Part shown: piece after piece, positions 19,672 through 27,652 of the stretch
Layout of the letters: each line of letters opens with the position of its first letter
Position numbering within the stretch: position 1 is the stretch's first letter
From: Bacilli bacterium
GTDB taxonomy: Bacteria; Bacillota_I; Bacilli_A; RFN20; CAG-288
Reading direction: 5' to 3'
Assembly (NCBI GenBank): GCA_022652945.1
Contig: JALCRV010000003.1
Location: 24,128-88,127 of the forward strand
DNA length: 64,000 nucleotides
Made by a program: the position numbers and the translations under genes
Notes under the pieces: model-generated
Told to the model about the DNA's origin: nothing
The model's database searches: none
What the model saw: only the letters and a program-made list of their open reading frames with translations

Positions 19672-20625
19672 TTACGCAAGATTATCTGTAAAAAACTTCA
19701 AGATATCGTTGTAGACTTCTTCTTTTCCGTTATCGTTATGGATCTCGTGACGTCTGTTTTCATATATCTTCAAAGTCACATTATCCTGGGCGGCGGAGAA
19801 GAAGTTATAAAGGTTCTTAACGTCTTTTCCGTAGTTGCCTACCGGATCAGAAGCTCCAGCGATAACAAATAAAGGCTTCTTATCCTTTACAGCTTTTATG
19901 TTCTTCTTTTTCCAGACGACCTGCTGGCCATGGAACATCGAATAATAGAACATGAAAGAGCAAGGGAATCCGCATTCCGGATCATCGTCATACTTTTTGA
20001 CGTTATCTTCATTAAACGACAGCCACTTGCAGTTAGAATCATATCCATCTGCAAAAGGAGCTAAGCCTTTATTTAATGTCTTATTAGAGACATCGACCAG
20101 CATCTTATTGACTTGATGTTTTTTCTTCTTTGACATAAAGGCATTCATCACTCCCGTCAGCATACAGGACATCTTATATGTCGAATTGTTATAAGCTGAA
20201 CCGCAGATAATCGCTGCCTTAATCGAGTCTGAATGTCTTTCATAAAATCCCGTCCCGAGGAAGGAACCGAGAGAATGTCCAAAGACAAAGACGGGTTTAT
20301 CAGTCAAAGTGTGCACATGTTTAACAACTTCGTAGACTCTTTCGATTGACTGATCGAAGCCATCTTTCGGCCAATCGCCATATCCGAAAACGGGTTTCTC
20401 TTCTTTCGAGACCGCTAAGCCGTGACCGATATGATCGGGAGCGTAAACATCGAAACCGTTCTTAACTAAGAACTTAGCCAGGTCATCATAACGGAAAGAA
20501 TATTCCGCCATGCCGTGAATGATGACAACCGCTCCTTTGACCTTGCTTTTATCATCGTTCGTCCAAGAATTACCATAGATTTTCTGATTATCCAGATAAT
20601 CCAAAGTAAACTGAGAATAAGCCAT
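19672..20625 (-). CDS. Alpha/beta hydrolase, lysophospholipase/monoacylglycerol lipase-like
   Basis: 317 residues, soluble. The fold is shown by VVIIHGMAEYSFRYDDLAKFL, APDHIGHG (HGxxE/DxxGHG pattern of the Hydrolase_4 family), the nucleophile elbow VFVFGHSLGSFLG, the acid in LFVIAGASDPVG and the catalytic His in YENRRHEIHND. These place it with PldB/monoacylglycerol-lipase-like enzymes that cleave acyl esters of lysolipids. GGAGG lies before the ATG. It is a single gene, divergent from the ABC transporter. Confidence 0.85.
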   Translation of the reverse strand: MAYSQFTLDYLDNQKIYGNSWTNDDKSKVKGAVVIIHGMAEYSFRYDDLAKFLVKNGFDVYAPDHIGHGLAVSKEEKPVFGYGDWPKDGFDQSIERVYEVVKHVHTLTDKPVFVFGHSLGSFLGTGFYERHSDSIKAAIICGSAYNNSTYKMSCMLTGVMNAFMSKKKKHQVNKMLVDVSNKTLNKGLAPFADGYDSNCKWLSFNEDNVKKYDDDPECGFPCSFMFYYSMFHGQQVVWKKKNIKAVKDKKPLFVIAGASDPVGNYGKDVKNLYNFFSAAQDNVTLKIYENRRHEIHNDNGKEEVYNDILKFFTDNLA

Positions 20626-20735
20626 TGTTTTACCTCCGTTGATAAAAAATTAAAGATTATAATCTTCTATCAAGTTTTTCTATTGCTTATATTATATAAT
20701 CTAACCATCTAAGAAGAAAAGAAGGAACGTAAAAA

Positions 20736-23459
20736 GTGCTGAAACTAGAGAATATAATTAAAGACTATCCGATCGACAAGGATTTAAAAGTCCACGCTCT
20801 TCAAGGAATCAATGCGGATTTCCCTGATTCGGGGTTCGTAGCGATTCTCGGCCCTTCGGGCTGCGGAAAAACGACTCTTTTAAATATCATCGGCGGATTA
20901 GATCGTTATACATCAGGTATCTTAGAAGTTGATGGGAAATCGACCTCTAATTTTACCGATCACGATTGGGATAACTACCGCAACAAAAAGATTGGGATGG
21001 TTTTCCAAACCTACAACTTAATCGGGCATATGTCCGTCTTGGATAATGTCTCTTTAGCTTTGACTTTATCAGGCGTCGAACACTCCGCTAAGAAAGCCAT
21101 CGCTGCTGACGCTTTAAAATCTGTCGGTTTAGAGAATGAGTTAGATAAACATCCTAATCAGCTCTCCGGCGGTCAAATGCAGAGAGTCGCCATCGCCAGA
21201 GCTATCGTCAATAATCCCTCGATTATCTTGGCTGATGAGCCGACTGGGGCTTTGGATTCGAAGACTTCAGTCCAGATTATGGAAATCCTCGCCAAAATTG
21301 CTTTATCCCGCCTGGTCATTATGGTCACTCATAATAGGCAGCTGGCTTTCGAGTATGCCACCAGAGTCATTGAAATGTCAGATGGAAAGATTACCGCAGA
21401 TAAAACGAATATCCCGCAGCACAAAGAAGCACCGGTCCAAAAAGAACCAGCGGAAAAGAAGGATAACGCCGAAAACGACTACACTTTAATCGACGAAAAC
21501 TTCAGCAAGAACGTCGCTAAAGAACTTAAAGAAGCCAAGACCAAGAAGAAAAAGTCCTCGATGAGTTTTTGGACTGCTCTTTCTATTTCCTGGCATAACC
21601 TCAGGTCGAAGAAGACTCGAACCGTCCTTACTTCTATCGCCGGTTCTTTCGGTATCATCGGAGTTGCATTGGTTTTAGCTGTCTCGAACGGCTTTACTAA
21701 TTATATAAACGACATGCAGTCGGAAACTCTAGCTCAGTTCCCGGTCTCAATCGAGGAATATTCTTATGACACTTCTTCGATAAAACCCGCCGATCTAGAT
21801 CCTTATCCGGATGATCACGATATTATCGTTGAAAAGCCGATTTCTTCCTTGTTACACGTTAACAACATTACCGATGATTACGTCGATTATGTGAATAAGA
21901 TGAATACCGAATACTATTCATCGATCAATCTTAATTACGCCTTAAGAAGCAACGTTCTGACCAAGTCTGCTTCCACTGGAAAGGTCACTTCTCTTTCAAC
22001 CGACTCCTCTTCGTTAATTGAATCTCTGACCTCGAATAATTATTGGTATCAGTTACCTTCCAGCGATGATTTCGTTAAGAATAAATACGATGTCATCGAA
22101 GGCAAATATCCATCCGCCGCCAACGAAGTCATCATTGTCGTCAATCGTTATAACCAGATGTCGCAGAGTACTTTAAAAGCTCTGGGTTTTGATGTCAGCA
22201 AAGAGAAAGTCGCCGTTTCTGATGTTTTAAGCAAGACGTTTAAATTAGTCAGCAACAATGATTTCTACCAGCCTCTTTCCCAGACTTCTTCCGTAACTGG
22301 CCGTTTCCTTTTATCTAAAGAAGAAATGACCGCTAAAGGGTTGAAGCTTTCTAAATATCTGGAGTATGCCTCCGGTGTCGCTACCCAGTACGCTTCTAAC
22401 GGAAACGTAATTGACGATACGATTAAAGGTTATCTGGCTAAGATGGAATCCTTCTTCCTTCCTCAGGAAGAAACTAGAGATCTGCATTGCTATTCCTATC
22501 CAACCTCCGATCAGATGCTTTCCATCTTCGATGACATAAATAAAGGAAGCGAAATCAAAGTCGTCGGCATTATGAGACCGAACAATACCTCGGTCACCTC
22601 TTTATTATCTAATGGGGTCTATTTTAAGAAAGAATTGGTTGACCAAGAAATCGCCCAAACCACTGAAATCGGAACCAATTATCAAAACAATATGGCGGTA
22701 ACGGGTGATTATTCCTTCTCTTATAATGGCATCACTGTTAATCTGCCGACGGTTTATAAAGTTATAGATTCTAACGATCCGATGCCAGTTAATTCCACCT
22801 CGATGGTCTCAGATATCGCTAACAATATCAAAACGTACATCAATCAGCGTAAGGTCTTAGGAACTGATACTTCCGTTTCCTCCATTACAATCTACCCTAC
22901 GAACTTTAATCAAAAACAGAATATCCTTTCCTACTTGGATCAATGGAACTATCAAGCCGATGGTTCAAAGAAAGCGGAGACAGACCAAGTCAAATACACC
23001 GATTTAGCCGGAACTCTTTTCTCCTCGTTAGAGATGCTGGTTAATATCATTTCTACCGTCTTAATTACTTTCGCCTCTATTTCACTCGTGGTCTCTTCCG
23101 TAATGATCGGCATCATCACTTATACTTCCGTCATCGAAAGAACCAAAGAAATCGGTATCTTAAGAGCTATCGGTGCCAGAAAGAAAGATATCGGACGTCT
23201 ATTTAAGGCGGAGGCAGTCATTATAGGCTTCTTCTCCGGCTTAGTCGGAGATCTCTTCGCTTATTTAATCTGTCTGCCGATCAATCAAATCATCAACGGG
23301 TTAAATCTCGGTATGGATTTATCTCATATCGCTTCTTTAAGCCCGTGGCACGCTTTGATTCTCTTAGCTGTCTCTTCCGTCCTGACTTTTATTGCCTCCT
23401 TGATTCCTTCTTCCTTTGCGGCGAAGAAAGATCCGGTCGTGGCGTTAAGAACCGAATAA
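20736..23459 (+). CDS. MacB-like ABC transporter, ATPase-permease fusion
   Basis: 907 residues. An N-terminal ABC ATPase (1-225) has Walker A GPSGCGKTT, signature LSGGQMQRVAIARA and Walker B IILADEPTGALD. A charged linker (225-290) leads to the first membrane helix (about 296-320). A large extracytoplasmic region (about 325-760) follows, then three C-terminal helices of the FtsX fold with RTKEIGILRAIGARKKDI between the first two. This is the MacB/LolE mechanotransmission type, where ATPase and permease are usually separate in Firmicutes; the fusion is noteworthy. Substrate (peptide, lipid or antibiotic) is unknown. The start is GTG with AAGGAA. Confidence 0.92.
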   Translation: MLKLENIIKDYPIDKDLKVHALQGINADFPDSGFVAILGPSGCGKTTLLNIIGGLDRYTSGILEVDGKSTSNFTDHDWDNYRNKKIGMVFQTYNLIGHMSVLDNVSLALTLSGVEHSAKKAIAADALKSVGLENELDKHPNQLSGGQMQRVAIARAIVNNPSIILADEPTGALDSKTSVQIMEILAKIALSRLVIMVTHNRQLAFEYATRVIEMSDGKITADKTNIPQHKEAPVQKEPAEKKDNAENDYTLIDENFSKNVAKELKEAKTKKKKSSMSFWTALSISWHNLRSKKTRTVLTSIAGSFGIIGVALVLAVSNGFTNYINDMQSETLAQFPVSIEEYSYDTSSIKPADLDPYPDDHDIIVEKPISSLLHVNNITDDYVDYVNKMNTEYYSSINLNYALRSNVLTKSASTGKVTSLSTDSSSLIESLTSNNYWYQLPSSDDFVKNKYDVIEGKYPSAANEVIIVVNRYNQMSQSTLKALGFDVSKEKVAVSDVLSKTFKLVSNNDFYQPLSQTSSVTGRFLLSKEEMTAKGLKLSKYLEYASGVATQYASNGNVIDDTIKGYLAKMESFFLPQEETRDLHCYSYPTSDQMLSIFDDINKGSEIKVVGIMRPNNTSVTSLLSNGVYFKKELVDQEIAQTTEIGTNYQNNMAVTGDYSFSYNGITVNLPTVYKVIDSNDPMPVNSTSMVSDIANNIKTYINQRKVLGTDTSVSSITIYPTNFNQKQNILSYLDQWNYQADGSKKAETDQVKYTDLAGTLFSSLEMLVNIISTVLITFASISLVVSSVMIGIITYTSVIERTKEIGILRAIGARKKDIGRLFKAEAVIIGFFSGLVGDLFAYLICLPINQIINGLNLGMDLSHIASLSPWHALILLAVSSVLTFIASLIPSSFAAKKDPVVALRTE

Positions 23460-23460
23460 A

Positions 23461-23507
23461 AAAACTCGCTTGGGCTTCTTTTATAACGAGTATCCAGGCG
23501 AGTTTTT
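23461..23507. terminator. Bidirectional terminator, ABC transporter and pepT
   Basis: Stem AAACTCGC...GCGAGTTT with T runs on both strands, placed between convergent genes. Confidence 0.8.
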
Positions 23508-23509
23508 AA

Positions 23510-24709
23510 TTAAGCGATAAACAACTTAGCGAGAATCTTCTCAATCTGCTTCATCTGAGTGACATCAGCATATTCGAAGCGTCCGTGGCAGTTAAAGCCA
23601 CCGGTAGGAAGATTGGGGCAAGGGAACCCGCGGAAGGTCAAGACCGCGCCGTCAGTTCCACCTCTGATCGGCTCAAAATGATAGGCGATTCCTAACTCTT
23701 TATAAATCTTTTCAATCTTTTCAATAACTTCCGGATGCTTATCGATCTCAGCTTTCATGTTCTTATAAGTCTCAACAATCTTTACTTCAACCACTTCCTG
23801 ACCAAAGGAGTCATTGATTCTTCTCCCCGCCAGTTTAGCGTATTCCATTTTGTCGTGAAGTCTATTCAGATCATGGTCGCGGATAATGTATTCCATATGG
23901 ACCTTTTCTTCATTTCCATTGAAGGCGAGGATATGGTAGAACCCTTCACGATTTTCCGTATCTTCCGGTCTCATATATCTCGGCAAGGATTCATGGAACT
24001 CCATTCCGACATTAATGGCGTTAATCATCTTATCCTTAGCGCTTCCCGGATGGATAGAACGTCCATTGATTGTTACTTCCATCGAAGCAGCATTAAAGTT
24101 CTCGACGTTGATGTAATGGATATCTCCGCCGTCGATGGTATAGCCAAATTTAGACTTCAGCTCTTTTACATCGATATGATCGGCTCCGACTCCGACTTCC
24201 TCATCGGTTGAAAAGACTGCTTCGAGCGGTCCGTGAGGTGTCTCTGACGAGACAAAGCCATCGATCAAATCCATGATAATAGCGATACCCGCCTTATCAT
24301 CAGCTCCAAGTAAAGTAGTTCCATCAGTGACAATCAGATCATCACCTTTTTGATCCTTTAAGGTCGGGAAGTCAGCGACTTTCATCGTTATCCCCTTTGA
24401 GAGCTCGATATCTTTACCATCGTAGCCTTTAATCAGACGAGGCTTAATATCCTTGCCGGAAGCGGAAGGCGAGGTATCGATATGGGCGATCAAAGCGATC
24501 GGATCTCTCTTCAACTGACCAGGGAAGAAACCATAAACAGTTCCAAATCTATTGACGTGGACATTTTGCCCACCTAAAGCGGTCAATTCCTTAGCTAATT
24601 CTTCGGATAAAGCATACTGGGAGTCAGTTGATGCCTTGTCATTTTTAACATTTTCTGAAGAAGTCGTATCAAAACCCACATATTTTTTGAATTTCTCAAT
24701 TAAGTCCAT
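23510..24709 (-). CDS. pepT: Peptidase T (tripeptide aminopeptidase)
   Basis: M20-family zinc exopeptidase of 399 residues that releases the N-terminal residue of tripeptides in the cytoplasm. Metal-binding and catalytic motifs: HIDTSPSASG, LLGADDKAGIA, VFSTDEEVGVGADHID, and RGGTDGAVLTFRGFPCPNLPTGG near the C-terminus; the dimerisation domain has RSIHPGSAKDKM. I use the ATG at 24709 (MDLIEKFKKYVGFDTTS) because GAAAGGAAGG precedes it; the extra residues from 24748 are not expected in this family. Confidence 0.95.
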   Translation of the reverse strand: MDLIEKFKKYVGFDTTSSENVKNDKASTDSQYALSEELAKELTALGGQNVHVNRFGTVYGFFPGQLKRDPIALIAHIDTSPSASGKDIKPRLIKGYDGKDIELSKGITMKVADFPTLKDQKGDDLIVTDGTTLLGADDKAGIAIIMDLIDGFVSSETPHGPLEAVFSTDEEVGVGADHIDVKELKSKFGYTIDGGDIHYINVENFNAASMEVTINGRSIHPGSAKDKMINAINVGMEFHESLPRYMRPEDTENREGFYHILAFNGNEEKVHMEYIIRDHDLNRLHDKMEYAKLAGRRINDSFGQEVVEVKIVETYKNMKAEIDKHPEVIEKIEKIYKELGIAYHFEPIRGGTDGAVLTFRGFPCPNLPTGGFNCHGRFEYADVTQMKQIEKILAKLFIA

Positions 24710-24980
24710 AAAACCCTTCCTTTCATAATAATACAATGATGATAACATTGCTTTCTGAAAATATAAAGTAATAAGCGCGTTTTTTGTGCTTTTTGTTTTG
24801 GAGGCTTCTTAAAATAAATATAGATAATAACTAGTTATTTTTATTGATTTTTCGGTGTGCTCTTTTAATTAAAATTTGATTAAAAAAGTGTGGTCTAAAT
24901 ATATTTGCAACATAAAACTAATTAATTCTGACACAATTTTAATTGTCTTTGCTTATCTTTAAAAACAAATACATACTATA

Positions 24981-25016
24981 AATACGAATGCGTATAAAAA
25001 TTACCGCATTTGTATT
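24981..25016. promoter_or_regulatory. Inverted repeat (candidate operator) before the OrfA-like gene
   Basis: Arms AATACGAATGCG and CGCATTTGTATT, 12 bases with one mismatch, separated by 12 bases. The right arm overlaps the first two bases of the -35. It could be an autoregulatory operator or a residual element end. The remaining 24710-24980 stretch is AT-rich with no gene seen. Confidence 0.55.
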
Positions 25017-25043
25017 GTCTGGTTTCTAACTTATGTTTATAAT
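25015..25043 (+). promoter_or_regulatory. Sigma-A promoter of the OrfA-like gene
   Basis: TTGTCT, 17 bases, TATAAT; about 26 bases before the ATG. Confidence 0.8.
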
Positions 25044-25068
25044 CAAGTATTAGAAAGGAGTTCGCGAA

Positions 25069-25449
25069 ATGGCTACAAAAGGGCAAAAGTTCAAGCATTA
25101 TCCCGACGATTTGAAAAGACAAGTCGTAAAGGAACGCTTGGAAAAGGGGACAGCTTTTTTGGAATTGGCTTACCGCTATGGAATCTCTTCGCAGGAGTCC
25201 ATTATGCAGTGGGTCAAGAACTATCAGAGACATGGTGATGCCGCTTTCGTCGATAAACGGGGAACCGCTACTGCTGACACATCAGCATTAAAAGGTCGGC
25301 CTCGTAAGTTCTTCTCTAACGAAGAGGAGAAAAAGCAGTATCTCGCCTTAGTCGAAGAGAGAAACAAAAAGCGTGCCTTAGAAAAGCGCCGTTTGGCTCG
25401 CGTTCGTAAAAGAAGAGCTGAACGCAAAGCTTTAGAAGAAAAAGCTTAG
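25069..25449 (+). CDS. Solitary IS3 OrfA-like helix-turn-helix protein
   Basis: 126 residues. Residues 8-60 match the IS3/IS911 OrfA helix-turn-helix (YPDDLKRQVVKERLEKG, LAYRYGISSQESIMQWVKNY). The C-terminal third is a highly basic Lys/Arg/Glu helix (KKRALEKRRLARVRKRRAERK), unlike the leucine-zipper tail of most OrfA proteins. There is no OrfB transposase: a terminator follows at once. It has a good promoter, AGAAAGGAG and its own terminator. Either it is the last piece of an insertion sequence or a domesticated DNA-binding protein next to oriC; the intact signals favour the second. Confidence 0.75.
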   Translation: MATKGQKFKHYPDDLKRQVVKERLEKGTAFLELAYRYGISSQESIMQWVKNYQRHGDAAFVDKRGTATADTSALKGRPRKFFSNEEEKKQYLALVEERNKKRALEKRRLARVRKRRAERKALEEKA

Positions 25450-25462
25450 TTTTTTCAATCCT

Positions 25463-25496
25463 AACTCCCCGTTACGTGTTGCGGGGAGTTTTTTAT
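25463..25496 (+). terminator. Intrinsic terminator
   Basis: Stem AACTCCCCG/CGGGGAGTT followed by TTTT. Confidence 0.92.
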
Positions 25497-25538
25497 TTCC
25501 TTCTCTTCGTATATAATCTATAAGGTTAAAGAATCACT

Positions 25539-25742
25539 ATGAAATATGAAGTAAATACCTTAGTCGCGACTGTCATTAAAAAAGACGAAGCCCAGAAGGG
25601 GGCGGTCGGGGCAATCGTTGGCATCAAAAAAGGAGAGACGGATCAAGACGAACTCTACCTGGTTGAGCTTTTTAACGTTGTTAATCACCTTCATTACCAA
25701 CTCTGGTATAACAAGAACGAAATTTACGCTATTCAGCAGTGA
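25539..25742 (+). CDS. Small protein, DUF4926-like, unknown
   Basis: 67 residues, beta-rich (LVATVIKKDEAQKGAVGAIVGI, ELYLVELFNV), possibly an SH3-like barrel of the DUF4926 kind, but similarity is weak. It ends in TGA just before the DnaA-box region, and has only a weak ribosome binding site. Being so short and next to oriC, it could also be spurious, though codon use looks genuine. Confidence 0.5.
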   Translation: MKYEVNTLVATVIKKDEAQKGAVGAIVGIKKGETDQDELYLVELFNVVNHLHYQLWYNKNEIYAIQQ

Positions 25743-25770
25743 ATAAGATTTAAGTTCTGCAAATTATTTC

Positions 25771-26005
25771 ACGTTATTCACAGCCTGTGAATAACGTTTT
25801 TTCTTTTGGTTAATAACATATATAAAAGCCCATATTATGGCTCTTTTTACTTGTGGACAAAAAATCTATATGTGAATTCTTATCCACATCTTCACAACTG
25901 ACTTGTCAACAGGTAAATCAAGACAAGTTATCCACCGTCTCAATCGGTGGATAACTTTTTTAGCCTTTATTTCAGCCCACAATGAAGAAGTCTGGTGGTG
26001 GATAA
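25771..26005. other. oriC part 1: DnaA-box cluster upstream of dnaA
   Basis: Seven DnaA-box-like nonamers: TTATTCACA 25774-25782 and its inverse 25786-25794; TTGTCCACA inverse 25852-25860; TTATCCACA 25880-25888 (consensus); TTATCCACC 25928-25936 and its inverse 25946-25954; another inverse 25997-26005. Two pairs sit in near-perfect palindromes (25771-25797; 25926-25957), both followed by T runs. The ORF that could be read through this region to dnaA from 25903 is an artefact. No gene is present between 25743 and 26088. Confidence 0.88.
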
Positions 26006-26057
26006 TTTACTTAATTAAAAAAAGTTCTCCACCGTTTCCAAAAACTTCTGGTTTCGG

Positions 26058-26066
26058 TGATATAAT
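26058..26066 (+). promoter_or_regulatory. Extended -10 promoter of dnaA
   Basis: TGATATAAT, 23 bases before the dnaA ATG, immediately downstream of the DnaA-box cluster, so DnaA autoregulation is likely. Confidence 0.65.
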
Positions 26067-26088
26067 CCTCTCGTTGGAGGACTCATCC

Positions 26089-27459
26089 ATGCCTGTAAAA
26101 TCAGACCAGCTCACTAAAATATGGAATATGGTCTTAGGAACGCTGGAAACTACAATTCAAGATAGAGCTTTATATGCCAATTTTTTGGTCCCTTCTTATC
26201 TTTATTCTTTAGAGGGCGGTAAGGCGATCGTCGTTACGGATTCAGAGATTTCCCAGAAGATTCTTTCCCAGGATTACTCTGCCGTCATTGGTGCGGCTTT
26301 AAAAAAGGCCACTCAGAGCGATTATTCTCTTTCTATCATTTCTCAAGATGATATGAAAAAGAGCAAAACTTCGGATCAGATTGGCCTTCGTCCAACTGAA
26401 AGCAGATCTTTTTTCGCTTCATCTTATTTAAAACCCGAATACACATTTGAAAACTTCGTCGTTGGTAAATCCAATAAAAACGCCTTCCAAGCAGCTGTTT
26501 ATGTAACTAAGCACCAAGGAGAAATGAATCCTTTATTCATCTACTCTAAGTCCGGGCTTGGCAAAACACACCTTTTACACGCTATCGGCAATGCCGTTAA
26601 AGCTTCTAACCCAGCTTTAAAGGTCCTCTACATCACTTCTGATGACTTTACCGATGAATTTATTAAGTTCGTAAAGGGTGATTCCGATAAGGAATCGCTG
26701 AAAGATTTCTTCCGTTCAATCGATTTCTTACTCATCGATGATATCCAGTTCTTAGCTGGAAAACCGTCTACCGGCACGATGTTCTTTAACATCTTTAATA
26801 TGCTGGTCAGCCAGAAGAAACAAATCGTAATTACTTCCGATCATTCTCCTTCACAGCTAGAAGGCCTAGAAGATCGTCTGGTTTCCCGCTTTTCCCAGGG
26901 ACTCTCAGTCTCTATTGAAAAGCCTGAAAAAAAGACCTTAATTGAAATATTAAAGACTAAAATCAAGGCTGATGGCTTCGATCCTACTTTGTTCGATGAG
27001 GATGCCTTGGAATACATCGCGGAGAATAACTCTAAAAACATCCGTGTTCTCGAAGGCGCTTTAAACCGCATTCTCTTCTTCAACGTTTCATCCGGAAACA
27101 CTGACAGAATCACGCTGGAATTAGTTAAATTAGCCTTCGCTGATGATGCTGAGCATAATAAAAAGCCAGGTCAGTTGACCGCTGATATCATTATCGAAGA
27201 GGTCGCTAAATACTATAACCTGACCGAATCACAGATTATGTCTAAGGTCAGGACGATGCAGATTTCCTTAGCTAGAGCAATCGCAATGTACCTAACTAGA
27301 AACCTGATGAACATGTCCTACGCTCAGATAGGCAAGACCTTCGGTGGAAAAGATCACACAACGGTGCTTGCCGCCTGTGAAAAGGTGGATAACTTAGCCA
27401 AGAATGACGACAACATGAAGAAGGCATTAAAGACTCTGGAAAGTCAGTTAAAAGCGTAA
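26089..27459 (+). CDS. dnaA: Chromosomal replication initiator DnaA
   Basis: 456 residues from the ATG at 26089, preceded by TTGGAGG. Domain I is residues 1-85; domain III (AAA+) begins near TFENFVVGKSNKNAFQAA with Walker A SGLGKTHLLHA, Walker B DFLLIDDIQFLAGK and sensor sequence VSRFSQG; domain IV is the C-terminal DnaA-box-binding helix-turn-helix (SLARAIAMYLTRNLMNMSYAQIG, then GGKDHTTVLAACEKV). An upstream in-frame start at 25903 would translate the DnaA boxes and is rejected. It starts replication by melting DNA at oriC. Confidence 0.97.
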   Translation: MPVKSDQLTKIWNMVLGTLETTIQDRALYANFLVPSYLYSLEGGKAIVVTDSEISQKILSQDYSAVIGAALKKATQSDYSLSIISQDDMKKSKTSDQIGLRPTESRSFFASSYLKPEYTFENFVVGKSNKNAFQAAVYVTKHQGEMNPLFIYSKSGLGKTHLLHAIGNAVKASNPALKVLYITSDDFTDEFIKFVKGDSDKESLKDFFRSIDFLLIDDIQFLAGKPSTGTMFFNIFNMLVSQKKQIVITSDHSPSQLEGLEDRLVSRFSQGLSVSIEKPEKKTLIEILKTKIKADGFDPTLFDEDALEYIAENNSKNIRVLEGALNRILFFNVSSGNTDRITLELVKLAFADDAEHNKKPGQLTADIIIEEVAKYYNLTESQIMSKVRTMQISLARAIAMYLTRNLMNMSYAQIGKTFGGKDHTTVLAACEKVDNLAKNDDNMKKALKTLESQLKA

Positions 27460-27481
27460 GGTTAACCCCTTGCGCTTTTTA
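27452..27481 (+). terminator. Terminator-like hairpin at the end of dnaA
   Basis: AAGCGTAAGG pairs with CCTTGCGCTT (one G-T pair), followed by TTTT. It includes the dnaA stop codon. Confidence 0.6.
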
Positions 27482-27547
27482 AATTGCCTCTTTTAATTGA
27501 TTTTCGTAAAATTTCTATGTTTTAGCTCCCTTAGATATATAAATAAT

Positions 27548-27556
27548 TGATATAAT
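27548..27556 (+). promoter_or_regulatory. Extended -10 promoter of dnaN
   Basis: TGATATAAT, about 100 bases before dnaN. Transcription from it would run through the unwinding element. Confidence 0.45.
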
Positions 27557-27587
27557 ATATATGAAAGAAAACGGCGTTGAAAATGAG

Positions 27588-27636
27588 TTTTCCACCAAAC
27601 CCACCGAATCCACCGCCCTTATTATTATTGTTATTA
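27588..27636 (+). other. oriC part 2: DnaA-box/GC/trinucleotide unwinding element
   Basis: Three tandem DnaA-box-like nonamers (TTTTCCACC 27588, AAACCCACC 27597, GAATCCACC 27606), then GCCC at 27615-27618, then six triplets TTA TTA TTA TTG TTA TTA at 27619-27636. This is the order of the Bacillus subtilis basal unwinding system: boxes, GC-rich step, DnaA-trio. It ends one base before the dnaN ribosome binding site. Melting here is inferred from the layout. Confidence 0.75.
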
Positions 27637-27652
27637 GAAAGGATTAACTAAT

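Noticed and set aside
25903..26088. N-terminal extension of dnaA of 62 codons
   Set aside because: It translates DnaA boxes, has no family match, and the ATG at 26089 has GGAGG and gives the normal length.
27588..27618. Repeated CCACC units as a possible CRISPR or tandem repeat
   Set aside because: Only three nonamer units, each DnaA-box-like, followed by the unwinding triplets; origin function explains them better.
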